Positions 1 to 4,920 of a stretch of 5,402 bases of DNA are shown here, in pieces. Under the pieces are notes generated by a model. It made no database searches. It was not told the origin of the DNA and saw only the letters and a list, made by a program, of their open reading frames with translations. Origin of the DNA: Porphyromonadaceae bacterium UBA7180 (GTDB lineage Bacteria > Bacteroidota > Bacteroidia > Bacteroidales > Muribaculaceae). A program made the translations under genes and the position numbers. Numbering within the stretch: the first letter of the stretch is position 1; each line of letters starts with the position of its first letter. The stretch is taken from contig DKVK01000033.1 of the NCBI GenBank assembly GCA_002491165.1, forward strand, positions 12,855 through 18,256, in the 5' to 3' direction.

Positions 1-1518
1 CTTGATGAGGCTTTTCTTGAAGAACTGGTCCTGGCGGGCCGTCAGGGAGTTCTGGAATTGTCCGGAGTAGGAGAGCTTGATTTTCTCGTACCACTTTTCG
101 CCGCCGACGGCTTTCTTGCGCTTGAAGGGGGCTGTCTGCGACATGGTGGCCGTAAGGTTAGGGAACGAAACGGCCAGCGTGGAGTCTTGCGTGCGCTGAG
201 CTATGTTGGCGGTGGTGGAAAGGCTCCACTTGGTGCCGGGGAAGCGGTAGGTGAAGTTGACGGTCGACGACTTGGTGTTCTCCGTGAAGGAGTTGTTGTA
301 ATAGGTGTTGAGGTCGTTGCGGGTATAGCCCGAGGTGGTGAAGTTCACCGAAGCGGAGAACGACATGTTGGGGTTTGCCTTGGAATCCATGGTGTGGTTC
401 CAGAGCACGCGGAAGTTGTTCTGCTTGGTGTAGTCGGGGTCTCCCTTGTCGCCGGAGACGGTGGAGATGTATGAGATGTCGAACGAGCCGTTGAACTTGT
501 AGCGCTTCGTATATGTGGAGTGTGCGGAGAGTCCCCAGGAGCCTTTGGTGTAGATTTCGCCGCGGAGGGCGAGGTCCACGTAGTCGCTCAGGGCAAAGTA
601 GTATCCGCCGTCGCGCAGGTAGAATCCGCGGTTGTAGTCGTCGCCGAACGAGGGGAAGATGACGCCGCTGCTGTATTCCTTGGAGAAGGGGAAGAAGCCG
701 AAGGGCAGCGCTATGGGGAGGGGAACGTCGGCAAGGACCATGTAAGCCGGTCCGGTGACGATGTTCTTCTTAGGGATTACCTTGGCCTTGGTGAGCTGGA
801 AGTAGAAGTGTGGATGGTCGTGGTCCTCGCAGGTGGTGTAACGGCCGTCGGCCACATAGAAGGTGCCGTCTTCCATCTTCTTGGTGGCGCCGCCCACGAG
901 GTACCCTTCCCCCTGCTCGGTGACTACGTCGCGTATGTATCCGCGCTGTGTCTTGAAGTTGTACTTCATGCTCTTGGACTCGTAGGTGCCACCCTTGTCG
1001 GAGAATACGGGGAAGCCCTGGCCTATGGGGTTGCCGGCCGAGTCGAGCTGCGCCGTTGCGTAGACCGTCGAGGAGTCCATCTCCATGTGTATGTTGTCGG
1101 CGTTGAGCTTGAGGTCGGCGTATTCCACGGTGCTCTGGCCGTAGAGGAAGGCGTTGTTCTGGCCGAACATTACCAGGGAGTCGGAGGCGTGGAATGTCAC
1201 GACGTCCTCGATGTCCACCTTGCGGCGGTCGATTACGGAGATGGTCTCGCGCTTGAGGATGGTGTCGCGGTTCAGGGTGTCGCCTGTTATGAACCCCTCC
1301 TCGTGGATGTCTTCGGTGGTCTCGTCTACGGTCTCTTCGGGCACGGGAAGGGTGTCCGCGGCGTTGAGGGCCGCGGAGTCGGGTGTCTCCATGGAGTCGG
1401 GGAAGATGCCGTCGGAGGCACGGCGCGGCGCCATGGAACTGTAGCCGGCGTAGGCTACCGCCACCGCTATGACGATGAGAAGGTATATAACAGTTCGCCT
1501 CAAGATGCGTATTATCAA
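1..1518 (-). CDS. lptD: LptD-like LPS assembly outer-membrane protein (N-terminal 506 residues; runs off the left edge)
   Basis: LptD is the outer-membrane beta-barrel that inserts lipopolysaccharide into the outer leaflet as the last step of the Lpt export pathway. Translation of the minus strand gives 506 codons without a stop up to the window edge. Residues 9-25 are a hydrophobic signal or anchor segment, and about 38-75 is an acidic Pro/Thr/Glu-rich linker. Residues 100-230 look like the OstA/LptA-type periplasmic domain. The stretch CEDHDHPHFYFQLTKAKVIP (230-249), followed by a VTGPAYMVLADVPLP-type segment and LPFGFFPF, is what I recognise from Bacteroidota LptD homologues. After that come alternating aromatic/polar beta strands typical of a barrel. 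The C-terminal barrel lies outside the window. The start is uncertain: an in-frame TGA at 1579-1581 limits the 5' end, the only early candidates are TTG at 1518 or 1503, and the first ATG (1434) would remove the hydrophobic segment. Its own promoter lies upstream. Confidence 0.88.
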   Translation of the reverse strand, partial: MIIRILRRTVIYLLIVIAVAVAYAGYSSMAPRRASDGIFPDSMETPDSAALNAADTLPVPEETVDETTEDIHEEGFITGDTLNRDTILKRETISVIDRRKVDIEDVVTFHASDSLVMFGQNNAFLYGQSTVEYADLKLNADNIHMEMDSSTVYATAQLDSAGNPIGQGFPVFSDKGGTYESKSMKYNFKTQRGYIRDVVTEQGEGYLVGGATKKMEDGTFYVADGRYTTCEDHDHPHFYFQLTKAKVIPKKNIVTGPAYMVLADVPLPIALPFGFFPFSKEYSSGVIFPSFGDDYNRGFYLRDGGYYFALSDYVDLALRGEIYTKGSWGLSAHSTYTKRYKFNGSFDISYISTVSGDKGDPDYTKQNNFRVLWNHTMDSKANPNMSFSASVNFTTSGYTRNDLNTYYNNSFTENTKSSTVNFTYRFPGTKWSLSTTANIAQRTQDSTLAVSFPNLTATMSQTAPFKRKKAVGGEKWYEKIKLSYSGQFQNSLTARQDQFFKKSLIK

Positions 1519-1520
1519 GT

Positions 1521-1572
1521 GGTTGCGACGTGTGCCGGAGGCCGCGGACGTTCCGCGCGGCGATGTGCAACC
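1521..1572 (-). promoter_or_regulatory. Structured GC-rich 5' leader of lptD
   Basis: Between the predicted transcription start (about 1580) and the TTG start, the minus-strand RNA can fold into one long stem-loop. The outer stem pairs GGTTGC (1572-1567) with GCAACC (1526-1521). The inner stem pairs CGCGGA with TCCGCG around a 3-base loop (1557-1543). An alternative inner pairing, GCCGCG with CGCGGC, is also possible. The structure ends two bases before the proposed start codon, so it could affect ribosome access. The pairing is seen in the sequence; a regulatory role is inferred. Confidence 0.4.
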
Positions 1573-1586
1573 GGTGTTTCAACCTG

Positions 1587-1619
1587 CAAAGTTAGTAATA
1601 ATAGTGAATACCTCCCAAA
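1587..1619 (-). promoter_or_regulatory. Bacteroidota-type promoter of lptD
   Basis: On the minus strand, TAACTTTG (1594-1587) matches the TAnnTTTG -7 element used by the Bacteroidota primary sigma factor. It is preceded by TTTG (1619-1616) with a 21-base spacer, within the usual -33/-7 spacing. Transcription would start near 1580, about 62 bases before the TTG start. The promoter lies between the HD-domain gene stop and lptD, so lptD can be transcribed independently of that gene. Confidence 0.7.
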
Positions 1620-1646
1620 TTTACAGTGGAAATTTTCGTTTCTTTT

Positions 1647-2201
1647 TTATCCGAACTCGCGGTGCAGGGCGTCGAAGCGGTCGAGGCTTGCGGTGCCGAA
1701 GCGTTCCATCTGTGCGCGTACCTTTTCCAGGGGTTTCTCTTCTGTGAGACGGCCGGGCGTCTTGGAGAAGAACTTGTCGGCGTAGCATACGAGGCGTTCC
1801 ACGGCGGTGCGGGGCGTAAGGTCGCGGGCCGGGAGCGGCAGGTGCTGGTCTCGGATTTCCTTTGCGGTGAGTCCGGAACCGGTATGGCGCTCACAGACAT
1901 CGGCGCAAAGATAGAGGCCCAGGGGACGGAGCATGGCTGCCCCCGCCATGCCGTGGGCCAGGTACGGGAGAGTGCCGTGGCAGTGGATGGAGGGTGCGTC
2001 GGTGCGGATTATGCCGATGTCGTGGAGGAGGGCGGCGAGTTCCGCCGTGCCGGGGTCTATGCCTGCCATATTCCGTTTTTTGAGGCAGTTCAGGACCTTG
2101 TCTGCCACCGCGCGTGAATGTGTCCAAAGGAGGTCGCGGAGTTCCCCCGCGGGATAAAAGCAGTCTATGACGCGGCGCGCCAGCTGTTCGTTTCGGTTCA
2201 T
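1647..2201 (-). CDS. HD-domain (HDIG-type) putative metal-dependent phosphohydrolase
   Basis: This 184-residue protein carries the metal-binding signature of the HD superfamily. His28 lies in an LLWTHSRAVAD helix and His60-Asp61 in LLHDIGIIRTD. His83 follows in YLAHGMAGA, His106 in CERHTGSGLT, and Asp142 in CYADKFFSK. The ERHTGSGLTAKE motif, a later LP-ARDLTP segment and the closing YADK resemble the small stand-alone HDIG proteins best known from archaea (TIGR00295-like). The substrate is unknown; family members generally hydrolyse phosphomonoesters or nucleotides. There is no signal peptide or membrane segment, so it is probably cytosolic. Length fits a single-domain member and all the expected ligands are present. 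ATG at 2201 is chosen because the N-terminal helix begins at once; no Shine-Dalgarno or clear TAnnTTTG promoter is visible upstream. It lies between ilvE and lptD on the same strand, but its link to either is only positional. Confidence 0.88.
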   Translation of the reverse strand: MNRNEQLARRVIDCFYPAGELRDLLWTHSRAVADKVLNCLKKRNMAGIDPGTAELAALLHDIGIIRTDAPSIHCHGTLPYLAHGMAGAAMLRPLGLYLCADVCERHTGSGLTAKEIRDQHLPLPARDLTPRTAVERLVCYADKFFSKTPGRLTEEKPLEKVRAQMERFGTASLDRFDALHREFG

Positions 2202-2369
2202 GGGAGTCGGTTTTTAGGAGAATCAGGGGAATTAGGCTTAGTTAAGATAGCGCGTCTGCGGGATGCTTCTGCCGCGAGGCAAGGCTCGCACACGTTTACA
2301 AAAGCTGGCGTCGCCAGTAGCGATTAGCCACGTGCCGCCCGCTCCGCGTCCCTGCAGCCCTTGGAGAAA
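2202..2369. other. Non-coding gap with short dyads between the HD gene and the ilvE terminator
   Basis: No credible reading frame or tRNA/rRNA is visible here. The gap contains a 13-base near-perfect palindrome, CTGGCG-T-CGCCAG (2305-2317), which on the minus strand is followed by CTTTTG. It also has a small dyad, GCGAG with CTCGC, just upstream (about 2274-2289). It may be 3' sequence of ilvE, the leader of the HD gene, or a dispersed intergenic repeat. I cannot tell which from one copy. Confidence 0.35.
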
Positions 2370-2400
2370 GAGGGGTAGCACCTGCGTGGCGCTGCCCCTC
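2370..2400 (-). terminator. Terminator-like hairpin downstream of ilvE
   Basis: GAGGGG (2370-2375) and AGCACC (2377-2382) pair with GGCGCT (2388-2393) and CCCCTC (2395-2400) around a 5-base loop, with one mismatch and one wobble pair. This gives a GC-rich stem of about 12 pairs. It begins 32 bases past the ilvE stop. On the minus strand it is followed by TTTCTCC, a weak T tract. The position suits termination of ilvE; the poor T run leaves RNA-end stabilisation as an alternative. Confidence 0.6.
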
Positions 2401-2431
2401 CTAACCTAAAAAATTTTAAAAAATGTTTTTC

Positions 2432-3457
2432 TTAGTCGAGTACTTCTACCCAGCCGTGCTTGTCTTCGCGGTCGCCGCACTGTATGCCGCGGAGTTCGTC
2501 GTAGAGCTTCGTGGACCAGGGACCGGCCACGCCGGGCTGTCCGAAGGTGTACTTGTCGCCGGTATCGAGGTCGTCGATTTCAGCGATGGGGGAGATTACG
2601 GCAGCGGTGCCGCACGCGCCGGCTTCCTCGAAGGTGCCGAGTTCCTCGAGGCCGATGTGGCGCTGTTCCACCTTAAGGCCGAGGTCGCCGGCCAGCTCGC
2701 GGAGCGACATGTTGGTGATGGAGGGGAGGATAGAGGGGCTGCCCGGAGTAATATAGGTGTTTTCGCGGATGCCGAAGAAGTTGGCGGCGCCGCATTCGTC
2801 GAGGTATTTCTTCTCTTTGGGGTCGAGGTAGAGCATTACGGAGTAGCCGAGCTCGTGGGCCTTTTCGCCGGCTACGAGCGACGCGGCGTAGTTACCGCCC
2901 ACTTTGATGGAGCCTGTGCCCTTGGGAGCCACACGGTCGTATTCGCGGCTCAGGCAAACGCGTGTCGGCTTGAAACCGTCCTTGAAGTAGGGTCCTACCG
3001 GTGTCACGAGCATGATAACCATGTATTCGCTGGCGGGTTTCACACCCACGCGGGCGGTTGTGCCTATTTCGAGGGGACGGATGTAGAGCGAAGCGCCGGA
3101 GCCGTAGGGGGGTACGAAGCGTTCGTTGAGTTTTACCACCTTGCGTACCATCTCGCAGAAGAGCTCTACGGGCATTGGCTGCATGGAGATGCCCTCGGCG
3201 CTGCGGATGAAGCGCTTGGCGTTCTCTTCCATGCGGAAGATGCGTATCTTGCCGTCCTTGCCGCGGAAGGCTTTCAGTCCCTCGAACGATTCCTGGCCGT
3301 AGTGCAGGCAGGAAGCGGCGATGTGGAGGGGTACATACTCGGAGTCGGATACCTGGATCTCGCCCCATTTGCCGTCTTTGTAAGTGCAACGCACATTGTA
3401 ATCGGTGGGCATGTAGCTGAATGACAGATTGCCCCAGTCGATGTCTGTTTTTTTCAT
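2432..3457 (-). CDS. ilvE: Branched-chain amino acid aminotransferase
   Basis: This PLP enzyme of fold type IV transfers the amino group between glutamate and the 2-oxo acids of leucine, isoleucine and valine, the last step of their synthesis and first of their breakdown. The protein has 341 residues, the normal length for the longer IlvE/BCAT (type II) subfamily. Key signatures are in order: LHYGQESFEGLKAFRG (51-66), YIRP (125-128), and the Schiff-base lysine K185 in GSIKVGGNYAAS. E221 in the DECGAANFF segment would contact the pyridine nitrogen of PLP, and SITNMSLREL (246-255) is the phosphate-binding turn. GTAAVISPI (283-291) is the conserved C-terminal loop. It should be cytosolic. ATG at 3457 begins the MKKTDIDW N-terminus typical of the family. 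Its own promoter lies upstream and a hairpin follows the stop. No other ilv or leu gene is in the window. The long plus-strand open frame across it is an antisense shadow. Confidence 0.96.
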   Translation of the reverse strand: MKKTDIDWGNLSFSYMPTDYNVRCTYKDGKWGEIQVSDSEYVPLHIAASCLHYGQESFEGLKAFRGKDGKIRIFRMEENAKRFIRSAEGISMQPMPVELFCEMVRKVVKLNERFVPPYGSGASLYIRPLEIGTTARVGVKPASEYMVIMLVTPVGPYFKDGFKPTRVCLSREYDRVAPKGTGSIKVGGNYAASLVAGEKAHELGYSVMLYLDPKEKKYLDECGAANFFGIRENTYITPGSPSILPSITNMSLRELAGDLGLKVEQRHIGLEELGTFEEAGACGTAAVISPIAEIDDLDTGDKYTFGQPGVAGPWSTKLYDELRGIQCGDREDKHGWVEVLD

Positions 3458-3485
3458 TTGGTATGTTAGATTTAATCTTGTGGTG

Positions 3486-3519
3486 CAAAGGTAATAAAGA
3501 AAGTTGGAATACGCGCAAA
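3486..3519 (-). promoter_or_regulatory. Bacteroidota-type promoter of ilvE
   Basis: On the minus strand, TACCTTTG (3493-3486) fits the TAnnTTTG -7 element, with TTTG (3519-3516) 22 bases further upstream. The start would be near 3479, leaving a leader of about 22 bases. That leader contains an 11-base AT-rich palindrome (3468-3478) directly before the ATG. No attenuator or leader peptide for branched-chain amino acid control is visible. Confidence 0.65.
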
Positions 3520-3537
3520 ATAAAGAGGAAAAATTTT

Positions 3538-3585
3538 AGCCGCATGCGCGAAATAGGGGTACTTGCGCCGGTTTGCGGCTTTTTT
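3538..3585. terminator. Two-sided intrinsic-terminator-like hairpin between divergent genes
   Basis: AGCCGCA (3538-3544) pairs with TGCGGCT (3574-3580), and GCGC (3546-3549) can pair with GCGC (3565-3568) inside. On the plus strand the stem runs straight into six T (3580-3585), a classic intrinsic terminator shape. On the minus strand the stem is followed by AAAATTTTT, a weaker tail. It lies upstream of both divergent genes, so it would stop transcripts entering from either side rather than end either flanking gene. Confidence 0.55.
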
Positions 3586-3652
3586 ATGGAAAAATAGCGC
3601 GCGGTGATGTAACTTTTTCGTTAAACGTGCGTCTAATATGAAAAATAAATTG

Positions 3653-3660
3653 TAATTTTG
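3653..3660 (+). promoter_or_regulatory. Probable -7 element for the small exported protein gene
   Basis: TAATTTTG matches TAnnTTTG and ends 20 bases before the ATG at 3681, so the leader would be only about 14 bases. No TTTG is found at the expected -33 distance, so the promoter is either weak, regulated by an activator, or misassigned. Confidence 0.45.
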
Positions 3661-3680
3661 CGAGCGAAAACCTCTAAGGC

Positions 3681-4019
3681 ATGAAAATGAAACGTCGTCT
3701 CCTGTATCCCCTGCTGTTGAGCTGCGCGCTGATGTGCGCGGCAGTCCCCGCCTTTGCCGCCGGACGCAGTTGGGAGATCCTCCGCACCGAACGCAGCGAC
3801 GCGCGCGCCGTGGCCCGCGACTCCGAGGTGGAGATAAAGACGGCAAAGAACACAATCGTGGTGACCTGCTCGAGGGCCATGACGGTGAAAGTCTACACAA
3901 TCCTGGGACAGCTCGTTTCCTCCGACACGCTACCGGCCGGCACTTCGCAGCTTCACATCCCCGGCCACGGCGTCTATATAGTGAAAATCAATTCCCTGAC
4001 CGTAAAAGTGGCCCTCTGA
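3681..4019 (+). CDS. Small exported protein consisting of a type IX sorting-domain-like module
   Basis: The 112-residue product starts with a basic n-region (MKMKRR) and a hydrophobic core, with probable signal peptidase I cleavage after AFA near residue 26. Residues 50-112 resemble the C-terminal beta-sandwich of type IX secretion cargo (type A family). The similar segments are VKVYTILGQLVSSDTLPAG (69-87), the HGVYIVKIN strand (96-104), and a final TVKVAL. In normal cargo this module trails a large enzyme or adhesin; here only about 20 linker residues separate it from the signal peptide. It could be a stand-alone member of a related Bacteroidales small secreted family, such as DUF3244-like proteins, or a remnant of a larger cargo gene. 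ATG at 3687 is an equally possible start. Codon use is GC-rich at third positions like lptD and ilvE. Export is well supported; function is unknown. Confidence 0.78.
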   Translation: MKMKRRLLYPLLLSCALMCAAVPAFAAGRSWEILRTERSDARAVARDSEVEIKTAKNTIVVTCSRAMTVKVYTILGQLVSSDTLPAGTSQLHIPGHGVYIVKINSLTVKVAL

Positions 4020-4035
4020 CCTTCCGGTTGAACGC

Positions 4036-4067
4036 GGATTTATGTCCCGGGACATCCCTGTAAATCC
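4036..4067. repeat. Inverted repeat with embedded 14-base palindrome
   Basis: GGATTTA (4036-4042) is the exact reverse complement of TAAATCC (4061-4067). Inside lies the perfect palindrome ATGTCCCGGGACAT (4042-4055). It starts 17 bases after the preceding stop and ends 36 bases before the next start. No T tract follows, so it is a poor intrinsic terminator. It may be an RNA processing or stability hairpin or a dyad binding site for a regulator of the SH3 gene. The symmetry is seen; the role is unknown. Confidence 0.45.
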
Positions 4068-4102
4068 AAAATTATCCCAGAATCTCTTTATCCATTTGAT
4101 TC

Positions 4103-4702
4103 ATGAAAGTAAAATATTTATTATCAGTACTGTTGTCAGCAGCGCCTTTTGCGGCATGGTGTCAGCACTATTGTTATGTGAACGCAGATAAGCTCAATGT
4201 GAGAAATGCACCGGATTCCTCAGGTGCAAAGGTTTCTTCGCTGACGAGATATGACGTGGCGGAAGTCATCGAGCCGGGTGACGAGTGGACTCGTGTAAGT
4301 TTCAAAGATTATGACGACAATTTCGAGGAAGTGCGGCGCCAGGGTTACGTTGCTACGCGGTATGTCAGCATGTTGGAGCCGTGTCCGGTGACGGATGCTC
4401 TCGCAAACCGTGATTTTGTCTTTGCGGAGAGCGAACCCCGGTACATTGCATATTCTCTTGAAATAGAGGACGATAACGGAGTGCTCAGATATGCATACCG
4501 GTTGGCGTCCATCGAGATGCAGGAAATGGGCGGCTCCGGCACATTGGACTGGGGGAGCGGCCGTATAGCGAGCTATGGCGGCGACTTTTATTCCGTGACG
4601 GATACTTCGATGTCTTCCGAAAATGGAGCCAAGCAGCCGTTGATATATGACTGCCGTAACGGGATGCTGTATCTCTGCGGCTACCTTTGGCAAGTAAAAT
4701 AA
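4103..4702 (+). CDS. Exported SH3-domain protein of unknown function
   Basis: The product has 199 residues. A signal peptide covers about residues 1-20, with cleavage likely before Gln21 (AAWC|QHY), a common pattern in this phylum. Tryptophan at the -1 position argues against a lipobox at Cys20. Residues 22-90 form a bacterial SH3 (SH3_3-like) domain: LNVRNAPDSSGAKVSSL (31-47), an EVIE strand, EWTRVSF (61-67) and the closing GYVATRYVS (81-89). Such domains often bind cell-wall peptides or other ligands in the periplasm. Residues 100-199 do not match any family I recognise; they are acidic to neutral and rich in Tyr and Gly. Four cysteines remain after cleavage (24, 94, 184, 192), so disulfides are possible. 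Third codon positions are clearly more AT-rich than in the flanking genes. No clear promoter is visible, so co-transcription with the preceding gene, 83 bases away, is possible. Confidence 0.85.
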   Translation: MKVKYLLSVLLSAAPFAAWCQHYCYVNADKLNVRNAPDSSGAKVSSLTRYDVAEVIEPGDEWTRVSFKDYDDNFEEVRRQGYVATRYVSMLEPCPVTDALANRDFVFAESEPRYIAYSLEIEDDNGVLRYAYRLASIEMQEMGGSGTLDWGSGRIASYGGDFYSVTDTSMSSENGAKQPLIYDCRNGMLYLCGYLWQVK

Positions 4703-4703
4703 C

Positions 4704-4728
4704 CGGGGCCGGTTTATAGTCGGCCCCG
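4704..4728 (+). terminator. Hairpin directly after the SH3 gene
   Basis: CGGGGCCG (4704-4711) pairs perfectly with CGGCCCCG (4721-4728) around a 9-base AT-rich loop, starting two bases after the stop codon. No T run follows on the plus strand (ATATTCG), so it is a terminator-like or 3'-end protecting hairpin rather than a textbook intrinsic terminator. Confidence 0.6.
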
Positions 4729-4735
4729 ATATTCG

Positions 4736-4761
4736 CTGCCGGTAACACCAATCGTCGGCAG
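4736..4761 (+). terminator. Second, weaker hairpin in tandem after the SH3 gene
   Basis: CTGCCG (4736-4741) pairs with CGGCAG (4756-4761) around a 14-base loop, followed after five bases by TTTTAA. It comes seven bases after the first hairpin. Together the pair could separate the SH3 transcript from rpsA. Alone it is weak. Confidence 0.35.
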
Positions 4762-4814
4762 GCTGGTTTTAACCCGGCGGCAATACTTATTGCAAAGAAA
4801 AAACGGTAAAAAAG

Positions 4815-4844
4815 TTTGTATATCAGAAATAATTGCTAACTTTG
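4815..4844 (+). promoter_or_regulatory. Bacteroidota-type promoter of rpsA
   Basis: TTTG (4815-4818) and TAACTTTG (4837-4844) are separated by 18 bases and match the -33/-7 pattern, with the same -7 octamer as lptD. Transcription would start about 4851, giving a leader of about 70 bases. Confidence 0.7.
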
Positions 4845-4850
4845 CACCGT

Positions 4851-4920
4851 CCAAAGCATTGTGCCTTAGGGAATAGTGCGCGGACACGAGATTTATTAAC
4901 ATAATTATTAACTATTTTTA
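4851..4920 (+). promoter_or_regulatory. rpsA 5' leader, AT-rich before the start
   Basis: The last 32 bases before the ATG are almost entirely A and T with no Shine-Dalgarno sequence, a context expected for S1-dependent initiation in Bacteroidota. The upstream half is GC-richer and could form only weak helices (for example GTCC near 4849 with GGAC near 4881). S1 autogenous control through its leader is known in Escherichia coli; whether it operates here is inference. Confidence 0.35.

Noticed and set aside
770..1582. Minus-strand frame of 270 codons overlapping lptD, starting at TTG 1582
   Set aside because: Its Arg/His/Pro-rich product is a frame shadow; the lptD frame across the same bases shows family motifs and a signal segment.
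520..1785. Long plus-strand open frame of 421 codons (and a 138-codon one at 58-474)
   Set aside because: Both lie antisense to the recognisable lptD frame; their Val/Gly-rich products have no family features, and long antisense frames are expected in GC-rich DNA.
2202..2369. tRNA or other structured RNA gene in the ilvE-HD gap
   Set aside because: No T-loop consensus, no cloverleaf pairing and no known RNA motif could be traced on either strand.
2423..3424. Plus-strand open frame of 333 codons
   Set aside because: It is antisense to ilvE, whose PLP lysine and other motifs are intact; the plus-strand product has no recognisable features.
3458..3485. Branched-chain amino acid attenuator or leader peptide for ilvE
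   Set aside because: The leader is only about 22 bases, with no Leu/Ile/Val-rich reading frame and no terminator/antiterminator pair between promoter and ATG.
3472..3900. Minus-strand frame of 142 codons across the divergent region
   Set aside because: It overlaps the ilvE promoter, the hairpin and the small exported gene; the product is low-complexity Arg/Ser/Pro-rich and looks like a shadow.
4103..4165. Lipoprotein signal at Cys20 of the SH3 protein
   Set aside because: The residues before the cysteine (A-A-W) do not fit a lipobox, which needs Gly, Ala or Ser at -1; ordinary cleavage before Gln21 fits better.
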